Shown: positions 1 to 10,156 of the stretch, piece by piece | How the letters are laid out: each line of letters begins with the position of its first letter | Position numbering within the stretch: the first letter of the stretch is position 1 | Assembly (NCBI RefSeq): GCF_036785885.1 | Contig: NC_092323.1 | Span: 11,354,501-11,418,500 of the forward strand | DNA from: Coffea arabica | Lineage: Eukaryota > Streptophyta > Magnoliopsida > Gentianales > Rubiaceae | Direction: 5' to 3' | Length of the DNA stretch: 64,000 nucleotides | Made by a program: the position numbers and the translations under genes | Notes under the pieces: generated by a model | The model's input: the letters and a program-made list of their open reading frames with translations, nothing else | The model's database searches: none | Told to the model about the DNA's origin: nothing

Positions 1-1316
1 GGAGACACAAGAGAGCAAATCGCCGCGGCCAGGCTAGGAAAAATGAGGCTTTGGAGGGGAATTGTGACTTAGAACTCACGATTCCAAAACATTTTCAGTG
101 CCCGATTTCTCTTGATCTAATGAAGGATCCTGTGACATTGTCAACCGGGATCACATATGATCGAGAGAACATCGAAAGATGGATTGAGGCTGGCAATCAA
201 ACTTGTCCCGTGACGAACCAAGCCTTGAAGAGTTTTGATCAAATCCCAAACCATTCCATAAGGAGGATGATTCAAGATTGGTGTGTTGAGAATAAATCTT
301 ATGGAGTAGAAAGGATACCAACGCCCAGGATTCCGATAACCCCTTATGAGGTTTCGGAGATCAGCTCGAAGATTGTAGCTGCTACAACTCGTAAAGATGG
401 AAACAAGTGCCAAGAATTGGTGGGAAAGATCAGAAATTTGGCGAAAGAAAGTGAACGTAACAAAAAACGCGTAGTCGAAAATGGAGTTGGCTATGTTTTA
501 TCCTCTTCATTCGAGACTTTCGCGGGCGATTCGATGGAGAAACACGAAGTTTTACTAAAGGAGATCTTGTCTGCATTGACATGGATGTTCCCACTTGGGA
601 TTGAAGGCCAATCCAAGCTAGGTTCATCGGCGTCCTTACGTTGCATTGCATGGTTTTTGCACGGCGAAGATTTATCCACACGACAACATGCAGTAATGGT
701 ACTCAAAGAGTTGCTTGCAAATTCTTTAGACCATCAAATTTCCGATGGACTAATAGAAATTGAAGGCATTTCTGAAGCTTTGTTCAAGATTTTGAAAGTC
801 CCAATTGGCCCTACAGCCACAAAAGCTTCTCTAATGGTCACATATTACATGTTACAATCTGAAAAGAGTGAGAAGTTGGCATCAAGATTTGTTGAGATGG
901 GCTTGGTTTCTTTGGTGGTAGAAATGCTTGTTGATGGAGAAAAAAGTACATCAGAGAAGGCGCTTGGAGTTTTGGAGGCCATATGCAATTGGGAAGAAGG
1001 AAGAGAAAAGGCGTGCAGCAATGCTTTGACTATGCCATTGCTGGTTAAGAAAATTTTGAGGGTTTCAGAAATGGGTACAGAATTTGCCGTCTCAACTTTG
1101 TCGAAGCTTTGTAAAGAGGTTGAAGATGAAAATCCTGTGATTGAAGCATTGGAAGTTGGTGCTTTTCAGAAGCTTTTGGTTGTTTTACAAGTTGGATGCG
1201 GTGAAAATACCAAAGAGAAAATCACTGAACTGTTGAAGTTGATGAATCTTTACAGAAATAGAATAGATTGTTTTGATTCATTAAGCGGTTTCAAGTATAT
1301 TCAGAGGCCATATTGA
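1..1316 (+). CDS. U-box/ARM-repeat E3 ubiquitin ligase (PUB20/21-like), 5' end outside window
   Basis: Plant U-box E3 ubiquitin ligase, which transfers ubiquitin from an E2 to substrates; relatives act in defence and stress signalling. The reading frame (codons from position 3) is open to the window edge and encodes an Arg/Lys-rich stretch before the U-box. There is no in-frame ATG before the U-box, and the ATG at 43-45 is out of frame and stops quickly. The true start therefore lies upstream, and the TTG at 51 is not a start. The U-box follows (about 75 residues, from IPKHFQCPIS through the TGITYDR and TCPVTNQ motifs to MIQDWC). After it come roughly 330 residues of helical ARM-like repeats, ending at the TGA at 1314-1316. 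There is no intron, as is usual for this PUB subgroup. Closest remembered relatives are PUB20/PUB21 and CMPG1-type proteins. The family is certain; the exact orthologue is inferred. Confidence 0.92.
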   Translation, partial: RHKRANRRGQARKNEALEGNCDLELTIPKHFQCPISLDLMKDPVTLSTGITYDRENIERWIEAGNQTCPVTNQALKSFDQIPNHSIRRMIQDWCVENKSYGVERIPTPRIPITPYEVSEISSKIVAATTRKDGNKCQELVGKIRNLAKESERNKKRVVENGVGYVLSSSFETFAGDSMEKHEVLLKEILSALTWMFPLGIEGQSKLGSSASLRCIAWFLHGEDLSTRQHAVMVLKELLANSLDHQISDGLIEIEGISEALFKILKVPIGPTATKASLMVTYYMLQSEKSEKLASRFVEMGLVSLVVEMLVDGEKSTSEKALGVLEAICNWEEGREKACSNALTMPLLVKKILRVSEMGTEFAVSTLSKLCKEVEDENPVIEALEVGAFQKLLVVLQVGCGENTKEKITELLKLMNLYRNRIDCFDSLSGFKYIQRPY

Positions 1317-3123
1317 TTACTGAACTAGATAATTTTTGCAGAAATTAGGCAAATGTATAGGATATACAAAAAATATATATATATATTACACTACAGTTAT
1401 ACATCATTGTAAATTTTACTGATTCTTTGGCCAATTGATCTGGTGCTGAATTTTCATACGATTTAACAATGATTATTGTGCCTGCGAAACAATTAAAATT
1501 TCAGATTGTTTCATATTTTTTTTTTTGGTTTCCCCCTAAAACTTTATTAAATTATTAAAGTTTTTTCCTTTCCAACTTCATTTTTCGTGAATTCTGGCGC
1601 AGAAGTCATAGGTTGACTGCTGGACTATTGCCAAAATCCGGCATTGAATAGTTGTATATTATTATTAGTTGGACGCAAACAAGCGAATTAAAGTAACTGA
1701 TATCGTATAGTTTATTGGTTCACTTTTTCTATTTCTTCTAGAAGAGTAAAACTCTATCCCCAACCAGGCAACCATTCGCCTGAATTCAATCTTCTTAACT
1801 TAGTTTAAAAAGATTAATGTCAAAAATTTTTTATATAGAAGTGTATGAGAGGTACATGTTATGCTAATGTCTAAAGCTAAACGTAGTTTTCTTTACTTGA
1901 ACTTAGGATCATAACACCATTTTAATGTACATACATGAAAATGAAGTTTCAACCTATTTGCTCAATTCCCTCCCAAGAACCACAAAAGAAATTAAAGAAT
2001 AAAAACAATATACTATATACAAATGATTTTTAATAAATGGAGTTCAAACTCCATAGTTTTTTTTTTTTTTTTTTTCCAAACGATAACATTTGAGGGGGCC
2101 ATTTGATGAGTACTATTCCATTGGTGATAGGAGGAGTTTCATGATAAAATATACAGTTCAGGCCGTCAGGGAGGTACAGTTGCAGGGGTAAATAGCAAAT
2201 TCTACAAACTTGCAAAATCCTAAAATGGTATTTTAATGGTAGTCGATTTATCAATCAGGCCATGTGAAGCAGGAAAATGTTCACTTCAGGGGTCAACTAT
2301 TTGAATTTTTTTCTAGAAATATTATACCAGTCCCACCATTAACCATTCAACATTTGTTGTCGAAATTGAGGGGCCAAAAAAAAAAGAAGAAAAGATGACT
2401 CTTCAAAGATAACTACATGTAATACGAATCCTATTCCCTAAGACCATGTGGTGAGTTCACCTAATTTAACTAAGGAGCATGAAACTTTAATGTTCGTTCA
2501 CATTGAGGAAATAGTTCAACAAATTTGATAAATTAGCCGGTCAAGAAAAGCAAGGAAAAACCAATTTGTTAAAATTTTTTGGCTAGACAATTAGTTACAA
2601 ATTTATAGCTAGAGGATAATCTGTGCATGATTTATGATGTAATTTCTGTCATTAGTGCAAATTTTAATGAACTTATGATGTTTTATCAAAAACAAAAAAG
2701 GGATAATCTTATTGCAATGTGTAGTTTGCGACAGGCCATTTGGGATTTAGACCATGTTGAGGAGCACATTAGCTAGATGTTGCAATGACCTGCATGGTAA
2801 TTTCAAGCCCCTAAATTCATGTGTTTTCTCTCTTGGATCAAATTATTTTGAAATCACACACAACAATACATTTGAAGGAGGACACACATTTTAATAGTTA
2901 GCTAAATCTGATTATTCTATTTAATTATTTTTTATAATTAACTTTTACAAGATTTAAATCAAGGGAGAACAAGCCCCAAATCTCTTCATAGTCCATCTTA
3001 TCAAGTCTAAAGTTGAGAATGGAAGCCCAGGATACCACCAATTTTGGGCCTCCATGTTCCACATGTAACTCCAATATTCTTGGGGATACCATACTTCCAA
3101 TATACTTGGGGATCATCTTTGGA

Positions 3124-3301
3124 TCGGTGGGACAGGTCTGTGTAGCCTCATTAGGTGAGACAGGTCTGGGGTTCGACCCTGAGCCTGGGCAACCGGGGTA
3201 TTTTCCTGAGGATCGGTAGGGCCCGCTCTCCTCGGGGTTGGTAGGATTAGTCGGGGTGAGCCCGGACACCTTCCAACTGAAAAAAAAAAAAAAAAAAAAA
3301 A
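3124..3301 (+). mobile_element. tRNA-related SINE with target-site duplication
   Basis: A 178-bp element with an A-box-like sequence (TAGCCTCATTAGG, about 3143-3155) and a B-box-like sequence (GGTTCGACCC, about 3170-3179), as in an RNA polymerase III promoter. It ends in about 22 A residues. It is flanked by a perfect 9-bp direct repeat, ATCTTTGGA, at 3115-3123 and 3302-3310. Internal promoter, A-tail and target-site duplication together are the hallmarks of a SINE moved by LINE machinery. The family name is not known to me. Confidence 0.82.
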
Positions 3302-4272
3302 ATCTTTGGAGGTCCCGGATACGCCTTACCCAGGAATGGAGGAGGAGGATGATAATTGTGGATCATCTTAACTGGTATGGACCGGACAATAGTAAGGTGA
3401 TTATAACGTATTTGATTCGGCTCTCGAACTCTTCCCTTTCTCCGTTCTCTCTTGTAAAGTTTGGAGTCTTCGCTTGGATTTTTTGAAAAAAAAAAAAAAA
3501 AGTGTTGGGTAATTAATATTAATCTCTTTTTTTCAGTAAAGAAATTAAATGGAATATTTCAAAGGGTTAAGTCCACTTAGTACAGTTTCTCTCATTAAAT
3601 AACCATATTTACTTCTTCACATTGACATACTCTTATCTAATATGTTTTTGGAGGCATCTTCTAGCTAAGTGGGGATCTTTTGAATACTATGAGCTGCAGT
3701 ATATAAGATTTTTATTACATTTCTAATACTCTTCCTCTTAAGGGTCAAGAAATGCTTTAATAATAGGTTAATCAAAGGCACCCTTCTCCTAACAACTTCG
3801 TAACATTCCACGCTGTGAATTAAGAAACGCCTTTTTAACTTGGTTAGGAGGATTTTAAGACTAAACAGCTGTAGCAAGTTTGAGCCATCATATATTTATA
3901 TAACTAAAAGCTCTTAGCTGAGCTTTGGCATTGATTAATCTTCCTTCTTCTGTGGGTTGAAAAGCCTTTTGGCATTCAGGAAGGTTTTATCGTTTGACTT
4001 TTTAGAATCTATTACTTTTAGCCCAGATTAGATCTTACATTGTCAGTTGTCATCACACAAGTCTAATGTTGAATTGATGCATCTGGATCAGCAATTCATT
4101 AGCAATGAGAATACTAGTAGATTATTAGCCCACCAACCTGCAATGAGTTTCATCCTCCTTCATGGGACACACTCATAAATTGCCCAAAAGCAAAAGGGGT
4201 TTCTGACTAATGAACAGAACCAATGGTCAGAGGGGATTTAGCAGTCACTTGGATCAATCAAGAAACATATTA

Positions 4273-4680
4273 CTCCCTCCCTCCGTTCGTCCCACTTTGA
4301 CAGTCCTGTTTTTATTTTTCGTCTATTCCAAATTATAGTTCACTTTCCAATTGAAAAATGTAATTATATTTTAATTTCTCTAAAATACCCTTATTCAATG
4401 CAGATTGTTATTAGTATAAACTACCTTATTTAATATAGATTGTTAACCTACCCCATTTAATACATATAGATTTAATGTGAAATAATGTAAAATGAAGATC
4501 GATTCTTTCTTGACCATCAATTCAAGTTTCTATGAATAATTAATATATAGTTGTACTCTATTTAATATAAAGGTATTTTAGGAAAATAACAACTTAAATT
4601 TATTTTTCCAACAAAGTTAACTATTTTTCCTTAAACTGTGTGAAAGAAAAATTAGGACTATCAAAATGGGACAGAGGGAG
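4273..4680. mobile_element. Stowaway-type MITE (Tc1/mariner)
   Basis: A 408-bp element. The left end begins CTCCCTCC and continues to a GTCCCACTTTGACAGTCCT segment. The right end, read on the other strand, is CTCCCTCTGTCCCATTTTGA followed by TAGTCCT. It is flanked by TA on both sides (4271-4272 and 4681-4682). The CTCCCTCCGT-type termini and TA duplication are typical of plant Stowaway elements. No coding capacity; the interior is AT-rich. Confidence 0.85.
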
Positions 4681-5692
4681 TAATTACCAAAACAAACGAG
4701 AAACATAAAAACAAATCCCATCAATCCTCGTCAAATTGCTTAAAAGCAATTACTATTTCTTTAATAACCAATCAAAATGCTAAGATACAAGTCAATTCGT
4801 ACTACATGTGTATGATCGATCCACAACATATTTAAGCATATAACTTCCCTAGTCATAATTCATGGAATATTTAAGATATAGTTGTTGGTACTAAACACGA
4901 GTAAACATCTTTGAATTTTTCTTTTTGGAAGCTACTTGGAGAATTACTACTCCACTTGGAGATACTTAACATAGGCCTACAACTTCAGTACTTTAATCCA
5001 AAAAAAAAACCAAGTAAATATATTGGAATTGAAGCCCTGACAGGCATGTGGGTTGCTCCGCCAGATATGCAGTATATAACGCCTTTCACCTTGGTGAGAT
5101 TTATTATCACTAAGATCTAAACATCTAAAATGGGAATAAATAATTGCACAAGTGTGGTTCACATCTGACTGCAAGAAACGTCTATGTGAAGATGGCATTT
5201 ACTAAACCCTTACAAAAATGCTATTTTGAAAGAATGGGAAGAGGGAATGGGCTAAAGAAATACTTCCTTTGCATCTATAGACTAAACTGTTGAACAAAAG
5301 CCCTACTAGGATTTTGAGCAGAATATTAATGTCTGAAGTTGGACTTCCTTGAGCATCAAAAGTGTTGACTTTCTGCCATTTCACTACCTGCTACATTAGA
5401 TTGTATATGACAGAGCGATTAGTGCTGAATCAGCCTAATTTTTAATTGCCACTTAAAGCAGAGAAAGTCCAAATGATCCATGCTTAAGCTAACAATTGGT
5501 TGCATAACAGGGGCAATGCTGCAATATCACTCAGCTGATTAAGAGATGCGAAGACTTCTTAAATATTATACAGACGATAAGACTTAATATGAAGCTCCTG
5601 GGAAGCATGCAGACACTTAGTCACCAACTCTATAACAAACATCAACAGTCATCTTCAACTCTAAGCAATTAAGGTAGCAGGAAGATTTAGCC

Positions 5693-6895
5693 ATGGATTC
5701 CCCTCAAAAGTCCAGGCCACTCTCCTTCAACATTTTCTTGCTTTACCTATTTTTATCTACAAATCTTCTAACATATTTTGTCTCCACAAGACTGCATTCT
5801 TCTTCCTGTACTCTAAATTCCAACATAGACACTATTAGTACCATTGCTACCAACACTATTACTGAACCCATCATTAGTCAGCATGCACAACAAGATGAGA
5901 CGCAAACAACTGCAGACCTTCCAGCGGAGTTCCTTGCTTTCACGTCTCCACAGAAGCTCCCCTTTGGATTCAACACAAATTTCGACTCTGACAAAATGAT
6001 ACCTCCAGTTGGACATGCTTGCACCCTCTTTCCTGATAAGCTTAGTCGATATATGTCGTACAAAGTCAACGGGTCCTGCCCTGATGATGAACTCCTGGCC
6101 CAGAAGCTTCTTCTGAAGGGCTGTGAGCCACTCCCACGCCGCCGTTGCCGTCCAGCTGCCCAGAAGGAATATGTGGAACCTTACCCTCTTCCACAAAGCT
6201 CATGGACCACACCATCAGATTCATCTGTTGTATGGACTGCATATTCTTGCAAGAACTACTCGTGTCTCATTAATCGAATGCATACTCAGAAAGGTTTTGA
6301 TGATTGTAAAGACTGTTTTGATCTTGAAGGTCGAGAGAAACATAGATGGGCAGGAACAAGCATCAGTGGCGACCTTGACTTCTCCATAGATGAAGTACTG
6401 GCAGTAAAGAAACCTGGCACCATTAGGATAGGGCTGGATATTGGCGGAGGCGTGGCCACATTTGCAGTAAGAATGAGAGAAAGGAACATAACAATAATAA
6501 CGACATCCATGAACCTGAATGGTCCTTTCAATAATTTCATAGCATCAAGAGGGGTGATACCTTTGTACATAAGCATTTCACAAAGACTACCATTCTTTGA
6601 CAACACATTGGATATTGTCCACTCAATGCATGTCTTGAGCAATTGGATACCAACAACACTGCTTCATTTCTTGTTCTTTGACATCTATAGGGTGCTTAGA
6701 CCTGGGGGACTCTTCTGGCTTGACCATTTCTTCTGTGTTGGTGATCAGCTGGAACAGGTTTATGCGCCTCTAATAGAAAGCATTGGGTTCAACAAGGTGA
6801 AGTGGGTAGTAGGGCCAAAACTGGACCGAGGGCCAGAACTCCGTGAGATGTATCTTTCAGCATTATTAGAGAAGCCACTAAAGAATTCTTGGTGA
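5693..6895 (+). CDS. SAM-dependent methyltransferase-like protein, membrane-anchored, plant-specific
   Basis: Intronless, 400 aa. A short Ser/Pro-rich N-terminus is followed by a hydrophobic segment at about residues 12-30, probably a signal anchor for the Golgi or secretory pathway. A Cys-containing middle region (CTLFPDKLSRYMSY, then CEPLPRRRC) leads into a methyltransferase-like core. There LDIGGGVATFAVRM matches the glycine-rich SAM-binding motif I, and a later RVLRPGGLFWLDHFF matches the post-motif II/III region seen in Methyltransf_11-type proteins. This architecture is that of the Arabidopsis At3g27230/At5g40830 group, one member of which has been linked to pectin methylation and cambial activity; I recall that from memory and the substrate here is inference. 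The ATG at 5693 is well placed before the hydrophobic segment. It stands alone, with no operon-like neighbours. Confidence 0.87.
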   Translation: MDSPQKSRPLSFNIFLLYLFLSTNLLTYFVSTRLHSSSCTLNSNIDTISTIATNTITEPIISQHAQQDETQTTADLPAEFLAFTSPQKLPFGFNTNFDSDKMIPPVGHACTLFPDKLSRYMSYKVNGSCPDDELLAQKLLLKGCEPLPRRRCRPAAQKEYVEPYPLPQSSWTTPSDSSVVWTAYSCKNYSCLINRMHTQKGFDDCKDCFDLEGREKHRWAGTSISGDLDFSIDEVLAVKKPGTIRIGLDIGGGVATFAVRMRERNITIITTSMNLNGPFNNFIASRGVIPLYISISQRLPFFDNTLDIVHSMHVLSNWIPTTLLHFLFFDIYRVLRPGGLFWLDHFFCVGDQLEQVYAPLIESIGFNKVKWVVGPKLDRGPELREMYLSALLEKPLKNSW

Positions 6896-8311
6896 TTGTA
6901 TTAGCTAATTTATTACATGTTGATCAATTTCTCATTTCTCTCACTTGATAATTTTCTTTTTTCTTTCAAATTTTGAAAGGAAAAAAAGTTTTGTCCACAT
7001 TCCTACTTTTAATTTATGGCAAAAAGTAAAGCCGCAGATTAAATACAGTTCCAAGTTAATTCAGCAGATTATGTCTTCTAGGCTCAAATTTAAGGGCCTC
7101 TTGTTGTCTGGAACTTCTCACCTTCAAATGAACCTTTGTATTCATGTAAACTAACAATTCAAACGCCAATTTTAATATAGATCCTAGATCTTTCTACCTT
7201 ACATACACTTCCTCTTTTAATTTCTAAATCTTTTGTTTATTGTGCATATCTGACAAAATATAATTGCACTAGTCTATTCTGTCATGTTGGCTTACTTGGA
7301 TTTCAAATATGAAGGCTTACTTGAATTTCAAGTATGTATTTGATATTTAACATGTAATTGCACCTCAAGATTTCCCTTCAGATTATGTTGAAAAATGTCT
7401 GACATTGATGGGGCATTCTGCCAAAAGAATTAAAGGGAAATAGCCCATTACATTTACACAGAACAAATGATTCAGCATATCTATCCACCCTTTTTCCTGC
7501 TGTAGCGAACTCTTTGTCCATCAAGGAACAAAAGAGAAGTGGATTACAAAAGGCGGCTATCCTGGCTTGCAGTCTACTTACAAGGGCACACAATAAACCA
7601 TTTCTAGCCTAATGAAATGGATAGGCCTACACATATTGGGCATTTAGTTCTGCAAATATTTATATGCTTGTATAAAGATTACATAGACATGTTGATCTCG
7701 GATGCAAAAGAATAACGTTCGTAGCATTATGCTAAATACCTTTGCAAGAGAGAGAAGGAACCAGTAGCTGTATCTTCCAAACTAGGAATTAATTGCATAA
7801 CCCCTATTGAAATGTAAGCTTGTTAATTGAACCTGAGTAATACGTTAATTTTCCAAACAAAGTAGGGGATTTTTAAATTTCCACATTATCCACTGCATCA
7901 TAAATTCAACCTACACAAATGCAGCATGTATATCCTTAAAACTCTAGACTACTAGCATGTGACAGACTCACAGTACGAAGCACATCTGAACTTTTTCACG
8001 GGTTAATGGTCTATTGCCTGGTACCTCAAGTTGTCATGCGGCTGAAAACTTATGTGTGGAAAGGAAGTAAGCTATCCTTAGAGTCCAGCACAGCTTGCCA
8101 GAATGATAGATGAAAAGGACAAAGTCCCAAAAAAAAAAATTTGTTCTGGAGTATATGCACTACAGCCATTTTCGCTTGGAACATATTTCAGATATGGAGT
8201 CAAATGGAGAAAAAATTTTACTTGTGAGACAGGGAGCTTAGTTGATCACTATTTAGTCCCAGTCAGGATCATATCTCAAGGTTAGCTTCTCATAGCTTCA
8301 ATTATTGTTCC
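6896..8311. other. Intergenic region between methyltransferase and PLATZ fragment
   Basis: The 3' UTR of the methyltransferase gene lies at the start. I searched the rest on both strands for the Cys/His-rich first half of a PLATZ domain and did not see it. The open frames at 7378-7593 (-) and 8103-8285 (+) resemble no family I know. A 60-codon frame ending at 8285 lies just before the PLATZ-like exon but carries none of the expected zinc ligands. Confidence 0.6.
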
Positions 8312-8694
8312 AGCCATACAGAAGCAATAGGAAAAAGGTTATAGTTTTGCACCCGCTGCCTAGTTCCAGCTCAAGAACAGAAGAGGAGGATTGCTGTAAC
8401 AATTGCCACAGAAAGCTCATTGATGCAAACCATTACTCGTACTGCTCCATTGCTTGTAAGGTAAAATTGCAAGACGGACCCAATTCATTCAACAAGTCTT
8501 TCATTTTGTAAAATTTTCTCATGTTATGTACATAAAAGTTTCAGATAGAGGTCTGCTCAAGAGATTCATATAGTCCAGAATCTACCTCCCATGCACTCGA
8601 AACTCCACCAACAGAGGCAGCGCAAAGCAAACAACTCAAAAGATCAGGCTCAGCTAGGAGTAAAGGAATACCAAAGCGGGCACCAACAAAGTAG
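8312..8694 (+). pseudogene. PLATZ zinc-dependent DNA-binding protein, 3' part only
   Basis: Two exons can be read. The first (about 8312-8460) encodes PYRSNRKKVIVLHPLP followed by CNNCHRKL and YCSIACK, which matches the C-terminal half of the PLATZ domain (second Cys pair cluster). An intron (8461-8544, GTAAAA...TTTCAG) joins in frame to a last exon (8545-8694). That exon is Ser/Thr-rich and ends in a KGIPKRAP-type basic tail typical of PLATZ proteins, then TAG. The frame is open upstream only to 8296. The first half of the domain, with its CxxH...CxxC...H zinc ligands, is not recognisable anywhere in the 1.4 kb upstream. PLATZ proteins bind A/T-rich DNA and repress transcription. Either a truncated duplicate or a gene whose 5' half has decayed; the retained intron rules out a processed copy. 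A highly divergent but functional upstream exon remains possible. Confidence 0.65.
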
Positions 8695-10156
8695 AGAGGA
8701 TCTTTTGCTTATGTTTCTTATCATAACAACATCAAAGTAGAACCATAGTTTGAACTCATCTACAGGCTATCTTTTGGGAATGTCCCTTCAAAACTTTATA
8801 TGTATGGATGTTTTCCGATTTCAAGTTTGTTGCGGATTCGCTTTCCTTTTTATAAGTTCTTAATTGATGAGGCACCATGGAGATGCAGCCTATTTACACA
8901 AATTTTCGTTTAACTATCGCATCAGTCTCAAACCACCCAAAAAATCAACCTTTTCCACATCCAGCTTAATAGGATATTCATAAGAACTAGAGGGCTAAAA
9001 AAGTTATGAATTTTCCACAAATAAAATTGAAAATCATCAAGAAATTCAGCATTGAAAACTATGATGGCAAAAACACTCCTACAACTATCTAAACCGGAAC
9101 GATATAATAAATTCTTTAAAGAAAATACAAAAAAACCAAAAAAAAAAAAAATTTCTAACCCGGTATGCAGCTCCCAGAAAACTAGCGAACTTGAACCATA
9201 GATGGGACTTTTATGTATACTTCATTTCTGGGTCATCAGGGCTTTTGGTAGGAAGCGATGAGAAACGAAGAATTGAGCTTGGCAAAGCTTTTTTTCTTCT
9301 TTTCATTTTCTCGCATTTTTCCTTTTGTGTGTTTAATGGGGAGCTGCAAAAAAAAAAAAAAAAACGTTATGACGAGAAAATAAAGGCGTTGGGAGTTATA
9401 GCTAAAAGCGTGTCGACATAAAGGCGTTGGGAGTTATAGCTAAAAGCGTGTCGACATGCGTTTTAGAGCTGAAGTCACAAAGGAAAGATTACTAACAGAA
9501 TGTAAAATTTGATAAGCACATGTTATGTAGAATGCTGATTCTTTTTATATTTAAGAGATAGTTTGCATTTTTGTCTGCAAAAAGTTTGAGAGGATTAATG
9601 TTCTAACCAAAATGCCAAAATTGGACCTGTAACTTTTATGTGTTGTTTCTTCAAAGTGCAAAAAAGAAGCAAACAGTAGTAATGCTATACAGAGCAGCCT
9701 AAAAGAATCGAGTGATTAGAGTTCTGGATCACAAAAATGTCGGGAAAACAGTAACATCAACGTGCAAAAGAAGAGTAAAAGATTCAGATTTTTTTTTTAA
9801 GCAAAGATCAAGAGAGATTATTATTGTTAAATTCAATGAGATACAACCCAAAAAGTAGCAAGTCATTTGCTTTGTAAATTTGCATTTTTTCCATATACAT
9901 GTGTAAACAATGATGGTCAGATGTACAGGACTTTCAGTGCTTTAGAGCAACTCCAAGCAGGTTTCTGAACCAGTAGTTCAGGATCTTCTGTACATGGGGA
10001 ACTAAAAATGATTCACCAACAGTATACAGTGAATTTTAGAACTAATCACAATCGAAAATGGAAAATCTATGAAACTTTGAATTTCTAATTGTCTATCAGA
10101 AAGAATTTGTGCACGAGGAAGAAAGATGATCAAGGCCTGCAGATCACTAGTCCTCA
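8695..10156. other. Intergenic region with a perfect 38-bp tandem duplication
   Basis: No gene recognised. It has poly-A and poly-T runs (for example 9139-9150 and 9350-9364) and one perfect 38-bp tandem repeat. The last few hundred bases should contain the 3' UTR of the PHD-finger gene on the - strand, which ends at 10157. Confidence 0.6.
9382..9457. repeat. Perfect 38-bp tandem duplication (two copies)
   Basis: Copies at 9382-9419 and 9420-9457 are identical; each begins AAAGGCGTTGGGAG and ends GTGTCGACAT. Such perfect identity indicates a recent duplication or replication slippage. Confidence 0.95.

Larger units (their letters stand above)
1317..5692. other. Intergenic region with SINE and Stowaway-like MITE
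   Basis: 4.4 kb without a recognisable gene. It contains poly-T at about 2059-2076, a tRNA-related SINE (3124-3301), poly-A at about 3485-3499 and a Stowaway-type MITE (4273-4680). The short open frames here have no family resemblance and contain poly-A-encoded lysine runs. The last part should include the promoter and 5' UTR of the methyltransferase gene starting at 5693. Confidence 0.7.

Noticed and set aside
51-53. TTG at 51 as start of the U-box protein
   Set aside because: The same frame is open to the window edge and encodes the basic N-terminus expected upstream of the U-box, so the start lies outside the window.
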